Below, in pieces: positions 1 through 7,282 of a DNA stretch of 64,000 bases. Under the pieces are notes generated by a model, which had not been told where the DNA came from, did not search any database, and saw only the letters and a program-made list of their open reading frames with translations. This stretch comes from an uncultured Aquimarina sp. (GTDB lineage: Bacteria; Bacteroidota; Bacteroidia; Flavobacteriales; Flavobacteriaceae): the NCBI GenBank assembly GCA_947500545.1, contig CANMSO010000002.1, positions 1-64,000 of the forward strand, written 5' to 3'. Numbering within the stretch: the first letter of the stretch is position 1; each line of letters opens with the position of its first letter. A program made the position numbers and the translations under genes.

Positions 1-360
1 TACTGATGCTCAGGACCTGGATTTATCCGGAAACGAGTTAAGCTTGACCAATGATGGTACCACGGTAGATCTTTCGGTCTACCTTGATAATACCGACAAT
101 CAAGAGTTGTCTTTTTCTAATAATGTGTTAAGCATTGCCAACGGAAGTAATACAGTAGACCTATCCAGCTATTTGGATAATACTGATGCTCAGGACCTGG
201 ATTTATCCGGAAACGAGTTAAGCTTGACCAATGATGGTACCACGGTAGATCTTTCGGGTTACCTTGATAATACCGACAATCAAGAGTTGTCTTTTTCTAA
301 CAATGTGTTAAGTATTGCCAACGGAAGTAAGACAGTAGACCTATCCAACTATTTGGATAA
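1..360 (+). repeat. 180-bp tandem DNA repeat inside the surface-protein gene
   Basis: Bases 1-180 and 181-360 differ at only about six positions by direct comparison. Each 180-bp unit encodes two 30-residue repeats. The later repeats of the same gene and those of the paralogue at 4181-7021 are far more diverged, which suggests recent duplication. The array may continue upstream of the window. Confidence 0.9.
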
Positions 361-1021
361 CACAGATGCACAAACACTTACCCTTAATAACGAAACTTTG
401 AGTATCTCTGGCGGAAACAACATAGATCTATCCGTATTACAAGATGGAACGGGTACGGATAACCAAACGTTAGATCTATCTTCAAATGTATTAAGTATCT
501 CTAGCGGTAATACTGTTGACCTATCTGATTACGTAAATACCGATAATCAAAGCTTAACGGCTGCAAGTCTTAGAGGTACAGATCTTACAATTGAAATAGA
601 AAATGGCGCTTCTGTAAGTGTGGATTTATCTCCTGTTGTTGCCTCTTTAGAAACTGATCTCATTAATGCACAAGACCAAATAACCATTTTAGAAACACAA
701 ATGGCAGAGGTGCTATCAAGATTAGAGGCAGTAGAAAACCAGGGCAATACCAATAAAAGCAATTCTCCTATTTTATATCAAAATATTCCTAACCCATTCA
801 ATGGTACCTCAACTATCAAATATTTTCTACCAGAAGGTATCCATAACGCATCTATTGTATTTAGTGATGTATTAGGAAAAGTATTTTCTACGGTTTCTAT
901 AAAAGAAACTGGAAATGGTGAACTGAATATCAATAGTGATGGATTAGCAAAAGGGACATATTTCTATACGTTGTATGTTGGAAGCAGGAAAATCAATACT
1001 AAGAAAATGGTGATCAAATAA
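2..1021 (+). CDS. Repeat-rich T9SS surface protein, 5' end outside window
   Basis: The reading frame is open from base 2, so only the C-terminal ~340 residues are present. They consist of ~30-residue repeats of the type NTDxQxLxLSxNxLSLxxxxxxVDLSxYLD, a short predicted coiled coil (SLETDLINAQDQITILETQM region) and a C-terminal sorting domain with the YQNIPNPFNGTSTIKY motif ending in KKMVIK. Such type A domains direct proteins through the type IX secretion system to the cell surface (family knowledge). It is a close paralogue of the protein at 4181-7021, sharing the repeats and nearly the whole sorting domain, so the missing N-terminus probably resembles that protein (inference). Internal ATGs, such as the one at base 44, lie inside a repeat and are not credible starts. 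Confidence 0.9.
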   Translation, partial: TDAQDLDLSGNELSLTNDGTTVDLSVYLDNTDNQELSFSNNVLSIANGSNTVDLSSYLDNTDAQDLDLSGNELSLTNDGTTVDLSGYLDNTDNQELSFSNNVLSIANGSKTVDLSNYLDNTDAQTLTLNNETLSISGGNNIDLSVLQDGTGTDNQTLDLSSNVLSISSGNTVDLSDYVNTDNQSLTAASLRGTDLTIEIENGASVSVDLSPVVASLETDLINAQDQITILETQMAEVLSRLEAVENQGNTNKSNSPILYQNIPNPFNGTSTIKYFLPEGIHNASIVFSDVLGKVFSTVSIKETGNGELNINSDGLAKGTYFYTLYVGSRKINTKKMVIK

Positions 1022-1055
1022 TTGTTTTGTAATAATTAATCATATTATTAAACAT

Positions 1056-1083
1056 AAAAACCACTCATATATGAGTGGTTTTT
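1056..1083. terminator. Bidirectional intrinsic terminator
   Basis: A perfect inverted repeat (AAAAACCACTCAT / ATGAGTGGTTTTT) flanked by A- and T-runs. It lies between the end of the plus-strand surface protein gene and the end of the minus-strand peptide gene at 1112-1264, so it can serve both convergent genes. Confidence 0.85.
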
Positions 1084-1111
1084 ACTTTCTAACATATTTT
1101 GCGGTAAGAGA

Positions 1112-1264
1112 TTAATACTCATCATCATTATCATCTCCCGAATCATCTGTGTTTTGTTCTTGCAGAACATTTAAAGTGGTAGTATTTGCAATTGTTCTTA
1201 CTTGCCCACCATAGATAGTGCTAATATCAATTTTTAAAAACTCAAAGTCCTTTAATTGTTTCAT
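1112..1264 (-). CDS. Small peptide with GG-type leader and acidic tail (putative RiPP-like precursor)
   Basis: A 50-residue reading frame starts with MKQLKDFEFLKIDIS and has TIYGGQ at residues 16-21. It then has a Thr/Asn-rich stretch (IANTTTLNVL) and a very acidic C-terminus (TDDSGDDNDDEY). A short Lys/Leu-rich leader ending in a double glycine is typical of Bacteroidota natural-product precursors exported by peptidase-containing ABC transporters (family knowledge). The Thr/Ser plus Asp/Glu-rich core would suit an ester-forming ATP-grasp (graspetide) enzyme, but that is inference: no maturase or transporter lies in the window. The gene ends at the shared terminator 1056-1083. It could still be a chance reading frame, although leader-like and core-like parts together argue against that. 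Confidence 0.6.
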   Translation of the reverse strand: MKQLKDFEFLKIDISTIYGGQVRTIANTTTLNVLQEQNTDDSGDDNDDEY

Positions 1265-1329
1265 ATTTATAGAATTTGGTTAAACTTACTAAAAATAATT
1301 TTGAAGGTGTACTTTTTATAGACGATATA

Positions 1330-1370
1330 CCCCATCCCGGTAAGGGGGGTACCCCCTTACCGGGATGGGG
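1330..1370. repeat. Perfect 19-bp GC-rich inverted repeat (hairpin, 3-nt loop)
   Basis: The left arm 1330-1348 (CCCCATCCCGGTAAGGGGG) is exactly complementary to 1352-1370, around a GTA loop. The arms are 14/19 G+C in an AT-rich region. There is no T-run after it, so it is not a normal terminator. It lies upstream of both the peptide gene (minus) and the TPR regulator gene (plus). Confidence 0.9.
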
Positions 1371-1587
1371 TGACCCCTTGTCATGAGGACTCGAACTGAT
1401 ATTTAGGTGGTTCGAGCTGATCTCCTGACCCTTCGAAGTGATATTTTGACCCCTATTTCTGATATTGTATCGCTTCGAACCATTTTGGTATGGGTTCGAA
1501 ATATCTTTTTATTACTTGTAAACATAGTTGTAATAGATCTAAGAATGTTTTTATCATTTAGGACTACCTTCGGATCGTTTTGATGCG
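1371..1587. other. Intergenic region with short degenerate repeats
   Basis: No gene seen. The stretch carries recurring motifs of the form TCGAACTGATAT / TCGAGCTGATCT / TCGAAGTGATAT, three copies of TGACCC, and an inverted repeat TTCGAACC (1474-1481) / GGTTCGAA (1493-1500). It contains the upstream region of the TPR regulator gene. I cannot assign a promoter with confidence. Confidence 0.5.
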
Positions 1588-1647
1588 ATGATATATCTCC
1601 TCATACTATCATATGTATCTCTAACTTTATTAGTAAGTTTGTTAGTG

Positions 1648-3315
1648 ATGAAATATTACGTACCCCTTCTTATATTTTTTCTTTCGATAAGTGTTATTTC
1701 ACAAGAAGTGGATACAACCTTTATTCGTCTTAAGTCCAAATTAGATAATGCGCTAGAAGACACAGCCAAGATACAATCAATGTTTTCATTAGGAGTGTAT
1801 CAGTTAGATCATGATTTTGATAGTGCAGAGGAATATTTTACAGAAGCATTGTCATTGATTGAATCCAATAATACCAATGATTTACTAAGGAAAAAAGCAA
1901 AGATTTATGTTCAGATGGGTGTAGTAAATAGACGCAAAGCAAATTACCCCGAAGCTATTGCCTATCATTTAAAGGCGATGAAGTATTATGAACAACTAAA
2001 TGACTCTTCAGGTATTGGGGATGTGTATCATAATATGGCGATGGTGTATCGTTATCAGAAAGAACACAGAAAAGCCATTGAACATTTCAAGAAAACTGTT
2101 TCCCTAAAACAAACAGTTTCAGATTCCGTTGGCTTGGGAGCAGCATATAACATGCTAGGAGTTTCATATAGGCAGAATAAACAATTGGATTCTGCATTAG
2201 TGTGTTATCAAACCGCAAAGAAAATATTTTTGGCGATAAAGGACGAAAACAACGTGTATAGAGTAAATAATAACATGGGTGTATTATACCAAAAGCTTGA
2301 CCAACATGATAAAGCATTGGAGATACAATATGAGAACTTAAATCGTTGCAAACGATTAGGAAAAAAGCTCTCAATATGCGTAACACATTATAATATTTCT
2401 TCAGTTTATAAAAGGAAAAAAGAGTGGTCGAAATCCCTTAAACATGCGGATTCCTCTTTGCAGGTAGCTTTAGAAGAAAACTTCAGAGAACGGGCTGCCG
2501 TATCGTATCGTCGTAAAAGTTTTGTCTATGCCAAAATGGAAAACTATAAAGAGGCCCATGAAAGCTATCGAATATTTAAAAAATATAATGACACGATTTA
2601 CAACATAGAAAATGCAAAAAAGATTCAAGCATTAGAGCTTAATTACGAATTTCAGAAAGAAAAGCAAGCCGATAGCCTTCAATTTGCACAAGAGAAAAGA
2701 GAGGTAGAATTAGTCGGACAAGCAGAATCTTCAAAGAAGAGACTGTATTTTGTATTATTATTAGGGGCAATTATTTCCGGAGTTATCATTACGTTTTTGA
2801 TCCGGCGAAATTATCAACAACGTTCAAAACTAGCTAAAGCTACATATGAGAATGAAAAGAAAATCCTGGATCAGGAAATTAAATCCAAAGAAGAAGATAT
2901 CAAACGCCTGATTGCAGATAATAGTATGCGTTTGGCATTTAAAGAAGAACTGCTGGATAAAATAAAAAATGAGGTAATAGGAGCAGAACCCAAAAACATA
3001 AAGAAATCTCTAAATTCTTTGACCACCCAATTAAGATTACAAATCGATACCGAAAATAAACTTTCTGGATTGCAAGAAAAGATAGACTACGTAAATCAAA
3101 GTTTTGATACTAATCTTCAGGAATCATATCCAGAACTTACCAAAGGAGAGCGAGAAGTATGTGCATTGCTTAGACTCAATCTTTCGATCAAAGAGATTAT
3201 GACGATTAGGAATGTCTCTTCAGACTCTGTAAAATCCATGAGACGCCGTATCCGAAAAAAGATGGATATCCCTCAAGATGTAGAATTGGAAAAATTTATT
3301 CAGGAATTGGTTTAA
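1648..3315 (+). CDS. TPR-containing membrane transcriptional regulator (LuxR-like HTH)
   Basis: The 555-residue protein starts with a signal-peptide-like stretch (MKYYVPLLIFFLSISVISQ). About six or more TPR repeats follow to ~residue 310, then a transmembrane helix (LYFVLLLGAIISGVIITFL, ~365-385), a coiled coil, and a C-terminal LuxR-like helix-turn-helix (LTKGEREVCALLRLNLSIKEIM onward). This is the usual layout of flavobacterial membrane sensors with an extracytoplasmic TPR domain and a cytoplasmic DNA-binding domain. An in-frame ATG at 1588 would add 20 hydrophobic residues. I prefer 1648 because it gives a normal signal peptide. It probably senses an envelope signal; the ligand is unknown. 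It is followed by a shortened paralogue and by target-like T9SS genes. Confidence 0.85.
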   Translation: MKYYVPLLIFFLSISVISQEVDTTFIRLKSKLDNALEDTAKIQSMFSLGVYQLDHDFDSAEEYFTEALSLIESNNTNDLLRKKAKIYVQMGVVNRRKANYPEAIAYHLKAMKYYEQLNDSSGIGDVYHNMAMVYRYQKEHRKAIEHFKKTVSLKQTVSDSVGLGAAYNMLGVSYRQNKQLDSALVCYQTAKKIFLAIKDENNVYRVNNNMGVLYQKLDQHDKALEIQYENLNRCKRLGKKLSICVTHYNISSVYKRKKEWSKSLKHADSSLQVALEENFRERAAVSYRRKSFVYAKMENYKEAHESYRIFKKYNDTIYNIENAKKIQALELNYEFQKEKQADSLQFAQEKREVELVGQAESSKKRLYFVLLLGAIISGVIITFLIRRNYQQRSKLAKATYENEKKILDQEIKSKEEDIKRLIADNSMRLAFKEELLDKIKNEVIGAEPKNIKKSLNSLTTQLRLQIDTENKLSGLQEKIDYVNQSFDTNLQESYPELTKGEREVCALLRLNLSIKEIMTIRNVSSDSVKSMRRRIRKKMDIPQDVELEKFIQELV

Positions 3316-3324
3316 AAAAAATCA

Positions 3325-3381
3325 TGACACCTTTTGACACCACCATTTCTTTGGCGAGTCTCATTGTTGTAGGTAATATTG
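3325..3381 (+). promoter_or_regulatory. Direct-repeat operator plus promoter of short regulator gene
   Basis: TGACACC at 3325-3331 and 3335-3341 form a direct repeat with 10-bp period. A -7 box TAATATTG begins 33 bases after the repeat (3374-3381), with TTG at 3351-3353 in the -33 position, and the start codon is 29 bases beyond. The same repeat at the same spacing precedes the genes at 4181 and 7283. Position suggests an activator site just upstream of the -33 region (inference). Confidence 0.7.
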
Positions 3382-3409
3382 TGTAGACAGAACAATATAC
3401 CCTTTTACC

Positions 3410-4030
3410 ATGATTAATATATGGAGCAATGACCATTTATGGTCTATACTATTTTTAAGTGCTTCGGCAATACTTTACGCACTGGTCAGCATTAGCATTA
3501 TTGTTATTGTATTTTTCTCCTGGAGGAATTTTCAGAATCGTATGAAACTGAATCAAATGGACCAAGAGAAGAAAATACTAATCGAGAAATTGAAGGCCAA
3601 GGAAGAAGAGGTAAAAAGTTTAATGGCGGATAATAGTATGCGTTTGGCATTTAAAGAAGAATGGTTAGCCAAGCTAAAAAATGAAGTTTTGGTTGCGGCC
3701 GATACTGCAGAACTAAGACAAGCGCTTAACTCATTAACTGCTCAATTACGTTTACAGATCGATACAGAAAATAAGTTGGCCGGATTACAAGAAAGAATTG
3801 ACCATAATGATATTCACTTTGATGGTAAACTTCAGGAAATGTTTCCTGATTTAACCAAAGGAGAGCGAGAAGTGTGTGCATTACTTCGTCTAAACCTCTC
3901 CATTAAGGAAATCATGATTGTTCGTAATGTATCTTCAGATTCTGTTAAATCCATGCGTCGTCGTATCCGTAAAAAGATGAATATCCCTTCAGAGACCGAG
4001 CTAGAAAAGTTCATCCAGGAATTAACATGA
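3410..4030 (+). CDS. Short membrane LuxR-like regulator, TPR-less paralogue
   Basis: A 206-residue protein with an N-terminal transmembrane helix (ILFLSASAILYALVSISIIV, ~13-35), a coiled coil and the same C-terminal HTH domain as the upstream regulator. The segments ADNSMRLAFKEE, LRLQIDTENKL and GEREVCALLRLNLSIKEIM are shared almost exactly. It looks like a duplicated C-terminal half of the 1648-3315 protein that gained its own start and promoter. Without a TPR sensor it could be a constitutive activator, a heterodimer partner or a competitor (inference). Its promoter carries the TGACACC direct repeat, which hints at autoregulation or control by the long regulator. Confidence 0.85.
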   Translation: MINIWSNDHLWSILFLSASAILYALVSISIIVIVFFSWRNFQNRMKLNQMDQEKKILIEKLKAKEEEVKSLMADNSMRLAFKEEWLAKLKNEVLVAADTAELRQALNSLTAQLRLQIDTENKLAGLQERIDHNDIHFDGKLQEMFPDLTKGEREVCALLRLNLSIKEIMIVRNVSSDSVKSMRRRIRKKMNIPSETELEKFIQELT

Positions 4031-4095
4031 ATAGAAAACATACACTTCTCAATACTTACAAAGTAAGCGTCCTCGCCACTCACCACTACTAAAAA

Positions 4096-4152
4096 TGACA
4101 CCTTTTGACACCGATAAAACCATCTTAAAACTAGATGTTTAGACTATTTTTG
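4096..4152 (+). promoter_or_regulatory. Direct-repeat operator plus promoter of YadA-head-like adhesin gene
   Basis: TGACACC at 4096-4102 and 4106-4112, then a -7 box TATTTTTG at 4145-4152 (33 bases after the repeat), matching the flavobacterial TANNTTTG consensus. The -33 TTG is missing, as is common for activator-dependent promoters. ATG follows 29 bases later. The stretch TCTTAAAA..AGAT.TTTA between operator and -7 box is shared with the promoter at 7200. Confidence 0.75.
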
Positions 4153-4180
4153 TAGCAATTATCCTTAAAAGCCCCTTATT

Positions 4181-7021
4181 ATGATAAAACTATTACCCTT
4201 AATTTTAGTAGCCTTTTTAGTGCCTTCCAATTACATGGTTGCACAGACAGGAAATCAAACTACTGGATCTGCTATAACTCCTACACAATCCGTAACGGAT
4301 CGTACACCGCTTCCTTATGATGGCTTAGTTACTTTTACACCGGGTGATTTATTGACCACGGGAGATTGGAATCTTTCTATTGGTCCAGGTGCTGGCGCTT
4401 CCTTAACCTCTGCTTATACTAATGTACTTGTAGGAGGTATGGCTGGAGCATTATTTGGAGATACAGGTGTTAATGAAAATGTTGTTATAGGAAATTTTGC
4501 AGCAGATCAGACATTAATTGCTTCAGATAATGTGTATATTGGGAACTATGTAGCAAGAAATGCTACAAACTCTGATAACGTGATTATAGGTCATCGTGCA
4601 GGATTAAACCTAACAAGTGGGAGGGATAATACCATTGTTGGAGAAGAAGCTGGGCGTAACCTCATGGCTGGAGAAGATAATGTACTCATCGGAGAAGATG
4701 CTGGTTATGAATTAACTACGGGTGATGATAATTGTTTTGTAGGAAGTAGAGCTGGAGCGAATTCTACTACAGCTAGTGGTAACACTTTTGTTGGTGGAGA
4801 AGCTAGAAGTTTCACACCATCAACGCTGGGTAATGGGGTTGATTATGATTTTTCTACAATCGGTGGAGCAGTAGGTGGATCAAATACAGTAGGAGAAGCT
4901 AATACTTTTGTAGGTTCTGGTTCCGGTCTGGATAATGTTGATGGTTTTGCAAATACGTTTTTGGGATATGCTACAGGTGCAAATAGCCAACATGCAGATG
5001 GTAATACGTTTATAGGATATGGTGCAGGTTGGGATAACAACAGAACTAATAATAGAAATGATGCCAATAGAAACACCTACATGGGTGTACTTACTGGAGG
5101 TACCAATAGAGAAGGGTCTGATAATATAGGGATAGGTTGGAAAGCTGATTTTACAGGAAATGGTGTCAATGGACCTTCGGATAATCGAAATCAACGAAAT
5201 ATCTTTTTTGGGAATTCTGTATCGGTTTTTGGAGATGATCAGGTGATTATTGGTCATGCTGCCAGATCTTCAGGAAATCGAGGGTCAATAACCATAGGTT
5301 CACAAAGTAGTACAGCCAGTTCATATGCCGCGGCTATTGGATATGATGTAGATGTTGCCCAAGCCAATACGATGGCTTTGGGAGGAAATACGACTACCAA
5401 TAGAATGAGTGTGGGTATTGGTACTCTAGCAGCAAATCAAAATGCATCACTAGAGCTTGCCGATATCGATAAAGGGTTTTTAGTGAATAGAGTGACCACA
5501 GCACAACGTACTGCTATGGAAACTGCAGCAGCTAGTGGAAACGCTTTAACAACTACAGATGCGGGTTTAATGGTATACGATACAGATTTTGGGACTCTTT
5601 TTGTCTGGAACGGAACTGCTTGGGTAAGTGTAACTTCTTTGAACACCGATGACCAAAAAATAGATACCTTCCAATTAGTAGATAATAAAATTGAATTATC
5701 TCTGGAAGCTGATGGAGAAGTAGTAAAAGAACTTGACTTATCTAGATTCATTGATAATACAGACAGACAAAGAATCGACACATTAATGCTCACCAGAAAT
5801 AATAAAATTATTATGTCTTTAGAAAGTGATGGAGAAGCAGTAAAGGAACTCGACTTATCTATCTTTAAAGACAACACAGATGAACAAGCCTTAGCTTTAA
5901 CTTCAAATATATTAAGCATCTCAGGGAATATCTCGACTGTTGATCTTTCTAGTTATCTAGATAATACTGATAGTCAGGATTTAAGTTTATCTAGTAATAT
6001 ACTAAGCTTAAGTAACGATGTTACTCCTGTAGATTTATCAAGTTATTTGGATAATACAGATGCTCAGGATTTAGAATTATCAAGTAATACTTTGAGTCTA
6101 ACCAATGATGGTACGACAGTAGATTTGTCCGGATATTTAGATAATACAGATGCGCAAGATTTGGATTTATCGGGTAATACATTGAGCTTAACTAATGATG
6201 GCACAAGTGTAGATTTGTCTGGATATTTAGATAACACCGATAGCCAAGAACTTTCCCTGGCAACAAATATTTTGAGTCTTTCTGGAGGAACAGCTGCAGT
6301 AGATCTTTCCGGTTATTTGGATAACACAGATGCACAAACCTTAAGTTTTGCTAATGGAAACCTGAGCATTACTGGTGGGAATAGTATTGATATTTCTGCT
6401 TTGCAGGATGGTACGGGTACAGATAGTCAAACATTAACTTTGTCGTCTAATATGCTAAGTGTTTCTAATGGAAATAGCGTTGATCTTTCTGGCTATGTAA
6501 ATACAGACACCCAGAATTTGACTTCGGCTGTGCTTACAGGTAATGAATTGACTATTGCTATCGAAAATGGAAATTCGGTTACAGTAGATCTGTCAGCAAT
6601 ACTTACCACACTACAAGATGAAAACGCAGCGCAGGAATCTGAAATTGAGAACCAACAAGCGCAAATAACGACACAACAAATTCTTATTAATAATTTGATT
6701 GACCGTTTGGATGCTTTAGAACAAACTGTTGCCGATATAGACGATCCATCAACCAAGGGTAATACTGCAATCTTATATCAAAATATTCCTAATCCATTTA
6801 ATGGGACATCGACTATAAAATATTATGTACCAAATGGGATTAACAATGCTTCGGTTGTGTTTAGTAATTCAACCGGGCAATTAGTATCTACCGTTGTCAT
6901 AAAAGAAAGTGGAGATGGAGAACTGAACATTAATAGTGATGGATTGGCTACCGGAACCTATTTCTATACGCTATACATTGGAAGCCGAAAAGTTGATACC
7001 AAAAAGATGGTGATTAAATAA
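4181..7021 (+). CDS. T9SS-sorted adhesin with YadA-head-like beta-roll repeats
   Basis: A 946-residue protein with a signal peptide (~1-22). Residues ~60-400 hold repeats such as NVLIGEDAGYELTTGDDN and NTFVGSGSGLDN that resemble the left-handed beta-roll heads of YadA-type adhesins. A DTDFGTLFVWNGTAWVSV-type module lies near ~465-485. Then come ~30-residue NTDxQxLxLSxNxLSL...VDLSxYLD repeats (~488-800), a Gln-rich coiled coil (~803-850), and a type A T9SS sorting domain from ~861 (ILYQNIPNPFNG to KKMVIK). The likely role is a secreted, surface-attached fibre or adhesin, possibly trimeric given head plus coiled coil (inference). Its promoter has the TGACACC operator. It is a paralogue of the partial gene at 2-1021. 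Confidence 0.88.
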   Translation: MIKLLPLILVAFLVPSNYMVAQTGNQTTGSAITPTQSVTDRTPLPYDGLVTFTPGDLLTTGDWNLSIGPGAGASLTSAYTNVLVGGMAGALFGDTGVNENVVIGNFAADQTLIASDNVYIGNYVARNATNSDNVIIGHRAGLNLTSGRDNTIVGEEAGRNLMAGEDNVLIGEDAGYELTTGDDNCFVGSRAGANSTTASGNTFVGGEARSFTPSTLGNGVDYDFSTIGGAVGGSNTVGEANTFVGSGSGLDNVDGFANTFLGYATGANSQHADGNTFIGYGAGWDNNRTNNRNDANRNTYMGVLTGGTNREGSDNIGIGWKADFTGNGVNGPSDNRNQRNIFFGNSVSVFGDDQVIIGHAARSSGNRGSITIGSQSSTASSYAAAIGYDVDVAQANTMALGGNTTTNRMSVGIGTLAANQNASLELADIDKGFLVNRVTTAQRTAMETAAASGNALTTTDAGLMVYDTDFGTLFVWNGTAWVSVTSLNTDDQKIDTFQLVDNKIELSLEADGEVVKELDLSRFIDNTDRQRIDTLMLTRNNKIIMSLESDGEAVKELDLSIFKDNTDEQALALTSNILSISGNISTVDLSSYLDNTDSQDLSLSSNILSLSNDVTPVDLSSYLDNTDAQDLELSSNTLSLTNDGTTVDLSGYLDNTDAQDLDLSGNTLSLTNDGTSVDLSGYLDNTDSQELSLATNILSLSGGTAAVDLSGYLDNTDAQTLSFANGNLSITGGNSIDISALQDGTGTDSQTLTLSSNMLSVSNGNSVDLSGYVNTDTQNLTSAVLTGNELTIAIENGNSVTVDLSAILTTLQDENAAQESEIENQQAQITTQQILINNLIDRLDALEQTVADIDDPSTKGNTAILYQNIPNPFNGTSTIKYYVPNGINNASVVFSNSTGQLVSTVVIKESGDGELNINSDGLATGTYFYTLYIGSRKVDTKKMVIK

Positions 7022-7199
7022 TTAGGAACGTATCGTCACATCGAGTGCGTGAGGTACGAGCGTGTATCGAGATGTATTTGTTTAGGATAAGTTCTCGATA
7101 CAATCCCGATTGACATCGGTATCACTCGAACTGACGAGCAGGCACACTTCACACAATCACATACGTAGAGCTACGTATTTTGGGCTTATCACTTATAAA
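7022..7199. repeat. Intergenic inverted repeats
   Basis: No gene. It holds nested inverted repeats: ATCGAGTG (7040-7047) against CACTCGA (7124-7130), TATCGAGA (7065-7072) against TCTCGATA (7093-7100), CCGAT/ATCGG (7106-7119) and a perfect ATACGTAG-AG-CTACGTAT (7161-7178). The TCTCGATAC...CACTCGAACTGAC text resembles scattered repeats known from flavobacterial genomes (recollection). It may end transcription of the upstream gene. Confidence 0.65.
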
Positions 7200-7256
7200 T
7201 GACACCTTTTGACACCGTTAAAATTGTCTTAAAATCAGATATTTAAAGTATTATTG
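7200..7256 (+). promoter_or_regulatory. Direct-repeat operator plus promoter of LRR protein operon
   Basis: TGACACC at 7200-7206 and 7210-7216, with -7 box TATTATTG at 7249-7256, again 33 bases after the repeat. ATG is 27 bases further. A TTG occurs at 7224-7226 but with a 22-base spacer, so the -33 element is weak. Confidence 0.72.
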
Positions 7257-7282
7257 CAACGATTTCTAATAAACCCCAGAAT

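Noticed and set aside
1..360. Regular repeats resembling a CRISPR array
   Set aside because: The repeats encode protein in one open frame and have no spacers of unrelated sequence.
1112..4030. A complete RiPP gene cluster around the GG-leader peptide
   Set aside because: No maturase, peptidase or transporter gene is present in the window.
4843..5257. Minus-strand reading frames inside the adhesin gene
   Set aside because: They are by-products of the repeat-rich plus-strand gene.
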